Source: Roseiarcus sp963765375 (GTDB lineage: Bacteria; Pseudomonadota; Alphaproteobacteria; Rhizobiales; Beijerinckiaceae). From it: a stretch of 64,000 bases of DNA. The stretch covers positions 124,001 to 188,000 of the forward strand of contig CAVXVZ010000009.1 of assembly GCA_963765375.1 (NCBI GenBank), read 5' to 3'. The notes below the pieces were generated by a model. The model searched no databases, had not been told where the DNA came from, and saw nothing but the letters and a program-made list of their open reading frames with translations. Below, piece by piece: positions 9,291 to 18,160 of the stretch (position 1 is its first letter; every line of letters starts with the position of its first letter). The position numbers were made by a program, and so were the translations under genes.

Positions 9291-9959
9291 ATGAGCGAGG
9301 GGAACGCCTTTCGCGTCCTCATTGCCGATGACCACCCGCTCGTCGTCGGCGGATTGCGTCAAGCGGTGCTCGCGGCGGCCCCGAACGCCGAGATCGCAGT
9401 CGCGCACGATTTCGACAGCATGGCTGCCGCGCTTGAAGCTTCGCCCGACACCGATCTCGTGCTGCTCGATTTGACTATGCCGGGGGTTCGAGGCTTTTCC
9501 GGACTTTTGTTCCTTCGTTCGGAGCGTCCCGCGACTCCGGTCGTCGTCGTTTCGGGAAACGAAGACCGCGCGGTAATCCGCCATTGCATGGAATTCGGCG
9601 CGGCCGGCTATATTCCGAAGTCAAATTCGCTTGAAACCATGCGCGCCGCGATCGCGCAGGTCCTCGAGGGCGGTCGATGGACGCCTCCCGATTTCGATCC
9701 GGGCTCCCAGGTCGACCGCGAATCGAGCGCCATGGCGCGACGGCTTGCTTCGCTGACCCCGCAGCAAATTCGCGTGTTGATGATGTTGTCGCAGGGCCTG
9801 CTCAACAAGCAGATCGCTTACGAACTCAGCGTTTCCGAGGCGACCGTCAAAGCCCACGTATCCGCGATTTTGCAAAAGCTCGGCGTCGAGAGCCGAACCC
9901 AGGCGGTCATTCTGGCAACCAAGATCGAAACGGCCCAAGAATTGCTGATCGCGTCCTGA
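9291..9959 (+). CDS. LuxR/NarL-family response regulator
   Basis: 222 aa from ATG 9291, which has a strong GGAGGAA site 6 nt upstream; the frame is open further back to 9231 but without support. The receiver domain occupies residues 8-125 with acidic pair DD (13-14), phosphoacceptor Asp60 (VLLDLTMPG), a Ser/Thr switch in VVSGNE and Lys in YIPKS. The GerE-type helix-turn-helix occupies about 155-210. No histidine kinase lies nearby. It ends next to a decayed acs gene, so a former link with acetate metabolism is possible but unproven. Confidence 0.88.
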   Translation: MSEGNAFRVLIADDHPLVVGGLRQAVLAAAPNAEIAVAHDFDSMAAALEASPDTDLVLLDLTMPGVRGFSGLLFLRSERPATPVVVVSGNEDRAVIRHCMEFGAAGYIPKSNSLETMRAAIAQVLEGGRWTPPDFDPGSQVDRESSAMARRLASLTPQQIRVLMMLSQGLLNKQIAYELSVSEATVKAHVSAILQKLGVESRTQAVILATKIETAQELLIAS

Positions 9960-9968
9960 CAGCAGGCA

Positions 9969-10526
9969 GCCATTGGGCGCGAAGCTCCTCGGTCGCGTCC
10001 TCACCCGCCATCAAGGTGACGTAGGCGTAGATGCCCTGCCCTTGATGTCGTGCGGATAACCGACGACCGCGGCTTCAGACACTCGGGTGGGCGACGAGGG
10101 CGCTCTCGACTTCCGCCGTTCCTATGCGATGGCCTGAGACATTGATGACGTCGTCGACACGCCGAATGATCCAGTAATAACCGTCGGCGTCGCGCCGCGC
10201 GCCATCGCCGGTGAAGTATTTGCCGGGGTTTCGTCGCCTTCCCAGATGATTGCGGTCTGGTTTGCGCGCCTGGGCAGATGGCGATCGATGCAGTTGTGCG
10301 CGACGGTGGTGATGCCGTCTTCGAACCACTGGATCGAGATTGTGCACGTCGAACGAGGCGTTTTGACCTTCGAGAATGGGGTGAACCAGTCGATCCGCTT
10401 CCCGTGCTCAGCCCAGAACCCGTTCGGGTCGGTCAAGGAGCGCTTGTACATCTCCCCGTATTTGGCCGCGTTCACCCAAGCGCGCTTCGCCAATTCGGCG
10501 GGAACGTCATAAACCTTGTCGGACAT
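9969..10526 (-). pseudogene. acs: acetyl-CoA synthetase remnant with large internal deletion
   Basis: The start (MSDKVYDVPAELAKRAW at 10526) reads as a normal acs N-terminus to about residue 100 (TAIIWEGDE). The next recognisable residues are GKYFTGDGARRDADGYYW, which in intact enzymes lie some 430 residues later, so the whole central catalytic region is gone. The tail then runs through VDDVINVSGHR and VESALVAHPSV into a stop. Homology resumes one frame over (VVGYPHDIKG, then AYVTLMAGEDATEELRAQ) after at least two more small indels and breaks off before the C-terminal catalytic Lys region, just past the regulator gene. A small compensated frameshift also lies near 10335-10370. This is a true pseudogene, not a sequencing slip. 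Confidence 0.88.
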
Positions 10527-10682
10527 GGGCGCTTCCCGAGCAATCCGGGCGCGCGGGATTGTGCCCCGCACGGGGTGCGTTTCAAGGCGTTTATGCCCCA
10601 TCGCGGGGAAACCCGACAAGTGGGCGCCGGGCAATCCTTTGGTCTTAGCCCGTCAGGCGGTGAAGGCGCGCCTGGGTTCGCG

Positions 10683-11096
10683 TCAGAGGCCGCCGAGTTT
10701 CAAGACGTGCGCCCACTCGGCATCGGTCACCGGCTGCACCGACAGGCGCGAATTGGTCACGAGCGCCATCTCGGCCAATCGCTTATCGCTTTTCGCCTCT
10801 TCGAGCGTGACCGGGCGTGGAAGGGGATGCACGGCGCGAATATCGACCATGCCGAATTTGCCGCTCGGGTCGGTCGGATCCGGTCGATAGGCCTTGCAAA
10901 CCTCGACAATTCCGACGATCGCCTTGCCCTCGTTGGAGTGGTAGAAAAATCCTTGCTCGCCGATTTTCATCGCCTGCATGTTGAGTTTGGCGGAGTGATT
11001 GCGGACCCCGCTCCAGTCCGTGCCGGCGGCGCCCAGGCGCGCCAGTCTGTCGAACGACCACGCCGAGGGCTCGCTCTTGAACAGCCAGTGCGCCAT
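10683..11096 (-). CDS. EVE domain protein
   Basis: 137 aa comprising one EVE domain (PUA-like fold), full length. Diagnostic blocks are HWLFKSEPSAWSFDRL at the N-terminus, WSGVRNHSAKLNMQAMKIGEQGFFYHSN (about 28-56) and IVGIVEVCKAYRPDPTD (about 60-75). EVE domains bind modified bases in DNA or RNA; the role of stand-alone bacterial members is not settled. It is monocistronic. The ATG at 11096 gives the expected family start. Confidence 0.9.
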   Translation of the reverse strand: MAHWLFKSEPSAWSFDRLARLGAAGTDWSGVRNHSAKLNMQAMKIGEQGFFYHSNEGKAIVGIVEVCKAYRPDPTDPSGKFGMVDIRAVHPLPRPVTLEEAKSDKRLAEMALVTNSRLSVQPVTDAEWAHVLKLGGL

Positions 11097-11266
11097 GGCC
11101 TCACTCCAGACGTTTGCACGCGCCTCGAAGCCGGGATGTCACGCTGAAGCTCTCGACAGGACGGCGCGAGGAGCGGTTCGGGCGCGCTTCCGGACTGTGC
11201 GCCGTATCGACGCAGGCGGCCTTCTTGCCATAAGCGAGGCGCGCTCGGATTGCAAAGCGCGTCCCC

Positions 11267-12253
11267 TCATTCTTCCCCCTTCGGCGGTCGTCCGAGCAGC
11301 GCCCCGACAGCGCCCGACACGTCCAGCGAGCCCTCGATCAACCCCTCGACGCAACTGGCGATCGGCATTTCGACGCCGCGCTCACGCGCCAACTCGATCA
11401 GCGCAAGGGCGGTGAAGACGCCTTCGGCGAGCCTGCCCTCTCGCGCTTCCGCCACGCTCACGCCTCGCCCGAGCGCCTGGCCGAAGGCAAAGTTGCGCGA
11501 TTGCGGCGAGAAACAGGTCAGGACGAGGTCGCCGAGCCCTGAAAGCCCCATCAACGTCGACCCTCGCGCCCCGAAAGCCTCGCCGAAACGGCGCAGCTCG
11601 GCGAAGCCGCGCGCGATCAAAGCGGCGACCGCGCTTGCGCCCAGGCCGTGACCGGCCGCGACGCCGCAGGCGATCGCAAGCACGTTCTTGGCCGCGCCGC
11701 CGATCTCGACGCCGCGAACGTCGGTCGAATGATAGAGGCGCAGGTTCGGTCCGCGCAGCGCGTCGCAGAGGGCGCGCGCGAGGCCCTCATCGACCGAGGC
11801 CAGCGTCACTGCTGTCGGAAGGCCGGCAGCGACGTCGGCGGCGAAAGAGGGCCCGGAGAGAATAGCCGTCTGTCGCCCAGGCGCCGCTTGGCCCATGACC
11901 TCGGTCATGAAGGCATGGGTGACCCGTTCAATGCCCTTGGCGCAGGACACGAGCGGCGCAGATCCCGGAACCCCAGCCAGCCGCGTCGCCATTTCGCGGC
12001 TCGACTGAGCCGGCGTCGCCACCAGAATCGCATCGCACCGCGCGAGACCGTACAGATCCGACGTCGCTACGACCGCGGGCGACAAAACGACGCCAGGAAG
12101 CCGATCGCTGCGCCGGGTCGCCGCCACGACGCCCATGCGCGTCCCGTCCCGGCCCCACAGAACGACTCTTCTGCCGGCGGCGGCGGCCGCGTTGGCGAGC
12201 GCCATGCCCCAGGCCCCGGCGCCGGCGACGCCAATCAAATCTGCGCCCTTCAC
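11267..12253 (-). CDS. gpsA: NAD(P)-dependent glycerol-3-phosphate dehydrogenase
   Basis: About 328 aa from GTG 12253, which gives the usual family length. An ATG at 12361 in the same frame would add 36 unlikely residues. The Rossmann motif GVAGAGAWGMALA is at the N-terminus, the central CAKGIE and LSGPSFAADVAAGLPTA blocks are intact, and the catalytic Lys lies in IGGAAKNVLAIACG. The enzyme makes sn-glycerol-3-phosphate from dihydroxyacetone phosphate for phospholipid synthesis in the cytoplasm. It is transcribed divergently from the Tim44-like gene. Confidence 0.9.
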   Translation of the reverse strand: MKGADLIGVAGAGAWGMALANAAAAAGRRVVLWGRDGTRMGVVAATRRSDRLPGVVLSPAVVATSDLYGLARCDAILVATPAQSSREMATRLAGVPGSAPLVSCAKGIERVTHAFMTEVMGQAAPGRQTAILSGPSFAADVAAGLPTAVTLASVDEGLARALCDALRGPNLRLYHSTDVRGVEIGGAAKNVLAIACGVAAGHGLGASAVAALIARGFAELRRFGEAFGARGSTLMGLSGLGDLVLTCFSPQSRNFAFGQALGRGVSVAEAREGRLAEGVFTALALIELARERGVEMPIASCVEGLIEGSLDVSGAVGALLGRPPKGEE

Positions 12254-12442
12254 GCCGCGTCGCGCCGCATTCTTATGCTCCTGAGGCGGCGGGACGGCTC
12301 CGCCCTCGCCGGTCTGGCGAGCGTTCGAAGGGGCCGCTCCGTCGGACCTGCTCCTAGCCAAAACGCTTGCTTGCGCCTAGGTATGTGGCCGGCGCGTCGC
12401 CGGCGGGACGCTTTGCCGCGGGCAGCAAGGAGCTTAACAGCG

Positions 12443-13156
12443 ATGCCGGAGATCGATCTACCGACCGTCATATTTGCGCTTGTCGCCTTGTTCGTCGCTT
12501 ACAAGCTACGCTCAGTGCTTGGCATGCGCCAGGATTCCGAGCGTCAACGGGGCGGCCTTCTCGCTCCGTTGCGCCGAGTCCCGTCGCCTTCGGCTGCGCC
12601 AGTCGCGCAGCCGGACGGGGCGGCGTCCGTGCTCGCTCCGCAGCCCGCCGCGGATCGCTGGAAGGGCGTCGCCGACGCCAACCCGGCGGTCTGGACCGGC
12701 CTCGACGCCGTCGTGACGGCGGATCGCAGCTTCTCGCCACAGGGCTTTCTTTCCGGCGCGCGGATTGCTTACGACATGGTCGTTCATGCCTTCGCCGCTG
12801 GCGATACGGCAACGTTGCGCAATCTTGTGACGCCCGAAGCCTTCGCCAATTTCGACAACGCAATTCGCAGCCGCGCGGCGGCAGGACAAACGATGACGAC
12901 GACCGTCGTGTCGATCGACGACGCCGCCATCGTCGGGGCTCAGCTCGCCGACACAATGGCGCAGCTCAAAGTGCGTTTTGCCGCCAAGCTCGCCTCCGTC
13001 ACTCGCGACGCCCAAGGCGCTGTCGTCGACGGATCGCCAAACGCTGTCGCTGATCATATCGATTTATGGACTTTCGCCCGTGACATTCGCTCGCGCAATC
13101 CCAATTGGATGCTGACGGCGACCGAGTCAGAGAGCGGAGCCGCCGCGCAACGCTGA
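12443..13156 (+). CDS. Tim44-like domain protein (TimA-type)
   Basis: 237 aa from ATG 12443 with AAGGAG 10 nt upstream. An N-terminal transmembrane anchor (DLPTVIFALVALFVAYKL, residues 4-21) is followed by a proline/alanine-rich linker and a Tim44-like domain (about 85-230, FSPQGFLSGARIAYDMVVHAFAAGD). Alphaproteobacterial homologues are inner-membrane or periplasm-facing proteins related to the mitochondrial import factor. The neighbours mltA and an Smr-domain gene follow with 6-bp and overlapping junctions, forming an operon known across related genomes. Confidence 0.85.
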   Translation: MPEIDLPTVIFALVALFVAYKLRSVLGMRQDSERQRGGLLAPLRRVPSPSAAPVAQPDGAASVLAPQPAADRWKGVADANPAVWTGLDAVVTADRSFSPQGFLSGARIAYDMVVHAFAAGDTATLRNLVTPEAFANFDNAIRSRAAAGQTMTTTVVSIDDAAIVGAQLADTMAQLKVRFAAKLASVTRDAQGAVVDGSPNAVADHIDLWTFARDIRSRNPNWMLTATESESGAAAQR

Positions 13157-13162
13157 ATTGCG

Positions 13163-14242
13163 GTGCGAGCCCTCCTCGAGACGCTCGGATTCGAAAGCCT
13201 CGCGGGCTGGAATGATGACAACCCCTTGGCGGCGCTCCGCGCTTTCGAGCGCTCGGCGCTCACCCTGGCCGCGGGTCGAGCGAGCCCGCGGCCGGCCCAG
13301 TCGGCTTCTCCCGGATTGATCGCGGCCGCCCGAGGGGCGGTTGGCGCGACCCTCTGGGCCGGGCAAGATGCGCGGCGGTTCTTCGAGACGCGGTTTCGAC
13401 CCTTTCGGATCATTCCCGAAAACGGGGCAGGATTTCTGACCGGATATTATGAACCATGCGTCCCGGCTTCGATGGTCAAAACGGACGAATTCCGCTGGCC
13501 GATCCTGGCGCGGCCGCCAGATCTGGTGACCTTCGCTCCCGGCATGGCGCCGCCGGAATTGCCCGAGGGAGTGAGCGGCGCGAGACGCCTCTCCAACGGC
13601 TCGCTTGTCCCCTACCCCGACCGGGCGCAGATCGAGGCGGAGCGCCTCGACCCCGTCATATGGGTGCGGGACGCCGTCGAGGCCTTCCTCATTCAGGTGC
13701 AGGGCTCGGCTCAGGTCGAATTTCCCAATGGACGGCGCGCGCGCCTTGGCTACGACGGGCGCAACGGCTTGCCCTATACGTCGATCGGACGGATCCTGAT
13801 CGAGTCTGGAGAGATCGCCGAGAGCGCCATGTCGCTCTCGAGCCTGAAAGCGTGGCTGCGCGGCGACGTCGAGAGGGGATTGGAGTTGATGCGGCGCAAT
13901 CGCTCGTTCGTGTTCTTCAAGCTCGCCGACGATTTCGACCCACGGCTCGGTCCGGTCGCCGGCGCTGGCGTTGCGCTGACCCCGCTGCGCTCGATCGCGG
14001 TCGACCGGACGATCTGGGCCTACGGCCTGCCGTTCTGGATCGACGCTGTCTTGCCGTGGGCGGACGAGACGCCGCGGGCGTTCCGGCGGCTCATGATCGC
14101 TCAGGACACGGGGTCGGCGATTGTGGGCGCGGCCCGAGTTGACCTCTTCTTCGGCAGCGGCGAGGCGGCAGGCGCGCGCGCCGGCGCCATCAGGCACAGG
14201 GGCGAGCTGGTCGTACTCTTGCCGCGCGGCGACGAGCCGTGA
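13163..14242 (+). CDS. mltA: membrane-bound lytic murein transglycosylase A
   Basis: 359 aa from a GTG start 6 bp after the Tim44-like gene. The MltA domain is marked by GFLTGYYEPCVPAS (about 93-106) and the central block FLIQVQGSAQVEFPNG (about 175), and the C-terminal 3D domain carries the catalytic aspartates in AQDTGSAIVGAARVD (about 313-328). The enzyme cleaves peptidoglycan glycan strands to 1,6-anhydromuramoyl ends in the periplasm. No clear signal peptide or lipobox can be read at this start, as in several related species, so export is uncertain. Confidence 0.9.
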   Translation: MRALLETLGFESLAGWNDDNPLAALRAFERSALTLAAGRASPRPAQSASPGLIAAARGAVGATLWAGQDARRFFETRFRPFRIIPENGAGFLTGYYEPCVPASMVKTDEFRWPILARPPDLVTFAPGMAPPELPEGVSGARRLSNGSLVPYPDRAQIEAERLDPVIWVRDAVEAFLIQVQGSAQVEFPNGRRARLGYDGRNGLPYTSIGRILIESGEIAESAMSLSSLKAWLRGDVERGLELMRRNRSFVFFKLADDFDPRLGPVAGAGVALTPLRSIAVDRTIWAYGLPFWIDAVLPWADETPRAFRRLMIAQDTGSAIVGAARVDLFFGSGEAAGARAGAIRHRGELVVLLPRGDEP

Positions 14243-14808
14243 AGGAGGCGCCGCAGCGACCGCATCGGCTGAGGCGCTTGAGCGATGAGGAGATCGCGCT
14301 CTGGACCGAGGTCGCGCGCGGGGTTGAGCGGCGCCGCGGCGCGGCGTTGCCGACGTCGTCGAACCCTCGTGTCGGCGACCCCGCCGCTGCTCCGGCGCCG
14401 GCCGCGGCCGAGCCGCCGCGGCCGAAGCAGTCCGCGCCGCCGCTCGCGACGATCGAACGGCGCCTCAAGCGCGAGCTTTCCCGCGGGCGGGGCGCGATCG
14501 ACGCCGCGCTCGATCTGCATGGGCTCACCCAGGCCGAGGCGCATCAGGCGCTGCGCGGGTTCCTGCGCCATTCCCAGGCGCGCGGCGCGAGGCTGGTGAT
14601 CGTCGTCACCGGCAAGGGCGGCCCGCTGGACGAGACGGGCTCGTGGCCCAGCGAGCGCGGGGTGCTCCGGCGCCTTGCCCCGCACTGGCTGCGCGAGCCC
14701 GACCTGCGCTCCGTCGTGCTCGGCTTCGAGGAGGCCGGACGCGCCCACGGCGGGTCGGGCGCGCTCTACGTGCGGCTGAGACGGCTCCAGGCCCCGGCTC
14801 GGGAGTAG
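14239..14808 (+). CDS. Smr/MutS2-type domain protein
   Basis: 189 aa starting at a GTG that overlaps the mltA stop by 4 bp (GTGA), so translation is coupled. The N-terminal third is charged and disordered. The Smr domain lies at about 95-185, with IDAALDLHGLTQAEAHQAL, the nucleic-acid-contacting VVTGKGG, and a C-terminal GGSGALYVRLRR. Smr domains bind or nick branched nucleic acid; the function of this stand-alone form is not established. Confidence 0.85.
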   Translation: MKEAPQRPHRLRRLSDEEIALWTEVARGVERRRGAALPTSSNPRVGDPAAAPAPAAAEPPRPKQSAPPLATIERRLKRELSRGRGAIDAALDLHGLTQAEAHQALRGFLRHSQARGARLVIVVTGKGGPLDETGSWPSERGVLRRLAPHWLREPDLRSVVLGFEEAGRAHGGSGALYVRLRRLQAPARE

Positions 14809-14817
14809 GTAAGCCAG

Positions 14818-14940
14818 GGAAGCATAATCAAAGGTTTTGGAAGCAAAATCCAAGAGTATCGGGAAGCGAAATCAAAGCCCATGGAAGGAGAATCCAAGGA
14901 AATGGTTTCCGCCGAACAAGCCTTTTCAATGAGTTGCCCT
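14818..14940. repeat. four imperfect ~22-bp units plus interspersed repeat copy C
   Basis: Units beginning GGAAGC or GGAAGG and containing AATC(C/A)AAG start at 14818, 14839, 14862 and 14883 (spacing 21, 23, 21). They are followed by a segment whose minus strand (14911-14940) reads CAACTCATTGAAAAGGCTTG, matching the core of the repeat at 48053-48077. It lies immediately downstream of the Smr gene. No open frame or hairpin explains it. Confidence 0.55.
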
Positions 14941-15233
14941 CGATTCTCGCCCGCTGCCCGCTGCGGAGGCCCGAGCCCACGTCGCGCCCGTCAAGCGGGC
15001 GCGCGCCGACGACGGATCGGCTCGGGCCTGCGGCCCCGGAGCAAGCGACCACCTTCGGCCGGCCAGCCGACTGCGACCCAGCTAGAGTGACATCATTGAT
15101 CATCAGAAAGCGTATAGCACGATTTCCGATTTTCGCCAAGAAAATGTCGACAGAGAATGTCGAGGAAAATGGGAAAATGGCGACCCAAGCATATTTGAAC
15201 TTTTCGCTGGCAATTGGGGAAATATGCAAGTGT

Positions 15234-15385
15234 CAAAGTGTCACCGGTGTCACCGGTGTCGGGTGTCGCACCCACCGGTGTCGGGTGTCGCACCGGTGTC
15301 GGTGTAGCCGGGTGTAGCCGGGTGTGGCCGGTGTAGCCGGTGTAGCACCACCGGTGTAGCACCGGTGTAGCACCGCTGTAGGTCC
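15234..15385. repeat. degenerate GGTGT/ACCGGT short-repeat tract
   Basis: About 150 bp built almost entirely of variants of GTGTCACCGG, GTGTCGGGTGTCGC, GTGTAGCCGG and GTGTAGCACCGG. ACCGGT recurs several times, so the tract can also fold on itself. The sequence drifts from TGTCACC-type to TGTAGC-type units along its length. It sits at the 3' side of the broken acyltransferase gene; no coding sense is apparent. Confidence 0.7.
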
Positions 15386-15388
15386 CGT

Positions 15389-17415
15389 CTATCTTAGGTC
15401 AGACGCAGGACGATCGCCGACCGCATTGAGGCGCGAAATAGATTGGATAATCGGCTGCAAGGCGGTCGCGATGAGGTCGCCGCCATAGGTCGAGATGTGA
15501 TCGCCGTAGCTATATAGGAAATTGCCATCGCGAACCATTGGGCAGCGGCCGCTCGGCACGTCGCATAGCAGCGGCGTGGGGTCAAAAACGGTCAGGGCCG
15601 GATAGGCGGCCTTCAACGCGGCGACGCGTTGGAGATAAGGCTCGATAACGGTCGTATAGCGATCATAGGGGAGGCTGCACGTGGCGTCATGAAGCCGCGA
15701 CAGCAATTCGTCGAGCGAGGCAAAGCCGGTTTGGCGCGGAACGCAATCGGACAACTCGCCGACGGAGGGATTGTCGATAAGAAAAATCACCTCCTTGCCG
15801 GCTCGCAGCAACTCGCCGACCAGCAAAGACAGACCTTTGAACGCTCCATTCGCCACAGGCGCCTCGCCCAGACCGGCGGCGTAGCCTTCGTCCTCCAAGA
15901 GTCGCCTTGCGGTGACGATCAAGACAACTCGAATTGAGCCGTCGTTTAAGAGCGAGTTGAGAGCCGCCGCATTCAGGGCGCCGCACTTTATCGGATCGTC
16001 TTCCGGCCAGTCTGGGCGTTCGTTGCGGGTCACGCGCTGCATTCCCGTCATTGGAACGCAGCCCGGACGCCCTGTCATCATCCACCGGCCTCGGGGCGGG
16101 GAAGCGCGCAGGAGCGCCCAAAAAAGCGCTTCGCCGTGGCTATCGCCCAGCACCGCGTAGCGTGGCCGCTCACGAGTGTCCGTATAGCACCAACCATCGA
16201 CAGGATGGGCGGCGGGAAGGGTGCAATTGGCGACAAATGGGCTTGAATTGTCGAGAGCGGCGCGCCCGGCAGGAAGCGTATGTTTGCCGATGAAACGGAA
16301 GCGCAAGCCGTCGCGCTTCCAGTCGTCCAGTCCTGCGGCGCCGACCACCACCATCAAAGCGCACAGCAACGCCATCTTGGTCGTGGCGTGAGCGCCGAAC
16401 CGCAGCGGCCCTTCGATGGCCACGAAAGGCTGCCAGGGCGATGCTGGCCACCAGCAACGCCGCGCGAATCTCCGTGGACGGCTCAGATCCGACAAGGACA
16501 CGGGCAAACGCCAGCAGCGGTCAATGCCAGAGGTAAAGGGGGTAGCTGATCAACCCAATCGCGACCAGCGGCCGCGACGCGAGGCCCCATCTGTTAAAGA
16601 AGGCGAACGGCCCTGCAGCAAGCAGCAGCAGACTGCCGAGCACTGGAATCGAGGCCTGCCAACCTGGATAGGTCTGAGAGCCTGACATCAGCAAAAGGGC
16701 GGCGGCGACGAGCGCCGCGCCGGCAAACGATAGGGCAAAGCGCGTCGCGGAGCGCAAACTTAGTATGCCGGATCGCTCCGCGCTTATGAGCATGGCGCCG
16801 ACGAGGATTTCCCAGAAGCGCGCGAGGGGAGAAAAAAAAACCGGCCGTTGGGTCTCGCCCGGCAAATATCACGCAGACGGCGAAGGAGAGTGCGACGCAC
16901 AGGCCCGCCAGCCCCAGCGGCGGCAGGCGGAGTCTCCAAGCCAGCCACAAGAGCGGCGGCCACAACAGGTAGAATTGCTCTTCGACCGCCAGGGACCAAA
17001 GATGCAGCAGCGGTTTGGTCTGAGAATCGACATCGAAATAGCCGGCTTCTTTCCAAAGAACAAAATTTGAGATGAACACGGCGCTCGCCGCGATGTGCTC
17101 GCCCAATCGAGCAAATTCGTCGGCAAACAAAACTAACCAGCCGAAAGCGAAACAAGCCGCAAGAACTACAACCAACGTCGGAAAAATCCGGCGTACCCGA
17201 TGACGGTAGAAGTCGAACAACCGAAATCGGCCGCGGTCTTGATTTCCGAGCAAGATGTCCGTGATCAGATAGCCAGAGATAACGAAGAATATGTCTACGC
17301 CGATAAACCCGCCGCGGAGCAGACCGGGGAAGCCGTGGAATAACAAAACAGCGAGAACGGCGACTCCCCGCAGACCGTCGATATCGGCGCGATATGACTT
17401 CATCTCAGGAACCAT
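15389..17415 (-). pseudogene. acyltransferase-3/SGNH (OafA-type) surface-sugar O-acyltransferase, broken
   Basis: The first part (from 17415 or 17403, MKSYRADIDGLRGVAVLAVL) is a typical acyltransferase-3 membrane domain, with the FFVISGYLI and LLHLWSLAVEEQFYLLWP blocks. After a run of nine T (minus strand, 16832-16840) homology moves to another frame (SPLARFWEILVGAML). That frame ends at a TGA where a Trp is expected (16521-16523, after YPLYLWH). A further shift near 16430 leads into the frame from 16507, which holds the SGNH domain: YAVLGDSHGEALFW and the late SYGDHIS with the catalytic Asp/His. The intact protein would add acyl groups to O-antigen or exopolysaccharide. Three separate lesions make reversible switching unlikely. 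Confidence 0.82.
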
Positions 17416-17623
17416 CGCGTCGGCCGTTTTGCACGATGCGCGGACGTAGAGCAACGGGCCTGCAGAGGCATCACGAGAAGTCCGTTGCTGACCTCTGGCG
17501 AATAGCCGGCGGCGATTGCTGCTTGTCGGAAACCTAGGGTTGGGGCAGGTTTCCGACGGCGTCACCGGTCATCCGGCGGATGTGGGCTAAATTGTCTGGC
17601 GAGCGTAGTCGGAGTCACAGCGC

Positions 17624-18160
17624 GTGGTTGGCCAACTCATCGGTCGCGACCAGCTCGTGGCCAAGCAATCGGCGGTCGATGCCTCCGGCCAGTTGTCCCG
17701 GCTGTCGATAGAGGGTGTGATGTTCCGGCCCACCCGACCGGTCGCCCATGAGGACGGTCATCTCGTCGAGATCGTCCGCGCCGACTGGCCGATCGTCACC
17801 GCGCCGGTGGTCCAGGTCCATATCACCACCACCCTGCCGGGCCATGTGCGCGCCTGGGGTCTGCACCAGCGCAGCACCGACAGGCTGTTCGTGGTCTCGG
17901 GACTGATCCGGTTCGCCGTGTTCGACGGACGCGCGGACTCGCCGACGCAAGGGCAATTGAATGACCTGCTGGTCAGCGAGCGCAGCCCGGGGCTGCTCGT
18001 CATCCCACCCAACCTGTACCATGGCTGGAAGAACATCGGCGACGCCGAGGCGACGATCATCAATATGCCCGACCGCATGTACGATTACGAAGCGCCCGAC
18101 GCGCTCGACCTGCCGTGGGACAGCACGCGCGCGACGGACCTGATCCCCCATCGATGGTGA
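17624..18160 (+). CDS. dTDP-4-dehydrorhamnose 3,5-epimerase-like cupin protein
   Basis: 178 aa from a GTG with GGAG upstream. The RmlC-like jelly roll is visible in VVQVHITTTLPGHVRAWGLHQ (strand and conserved His), RLFVVSGLIRFAVFDGR, and VIPPNLYHGWKNIGD (conserved His near residue 143), followed by NMPDRMYDY. This family epimerises nucleotide-activated 6-deoxyhexoses for surface polysaccharide synthesis. The usual His-Asp catalytic dyad is not fully clear, so it may be an RmlC homologue with another sugar substrate. It overlaps the following glycosyltransferase gene by 7 bp. Confidence 0.75.
   Translation: MVGQLIGRDQLVAKQSAVDASGQLSRLSIEGVMFRPTRPVAHEDGHLVEIVRADWPIVTAPVVQVHITTTLPGHVRAWGLHQRSTDRLFVVSGLIRFAVFDGRADSPTQGQLNDLLVSERSPGLLVIPPNLYHGWKNIGDAEATIINMPDRMYDYEAPDALDLPWDSTRATDLIPHRW

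Noticed and set aside
11648..12442. Long plus-strand extension upstream of the Tim44-like gene
   Set aside because: It is antisense to gpsA; the real start is the ATG at 12443 with AAGGAG upstream and an N-terminal membrane anchor.
15234..15385. CRISPR array
   Set aside because: The tract is continuous low-complexity repeat with no unique spacers of constant length; no cas genes occur in the window.
16832..16840. T9 tract as an active phase-variation switch
   Set aside because: Two further inactivating lesions downstream mean that changing the tract length would not restore the gene.
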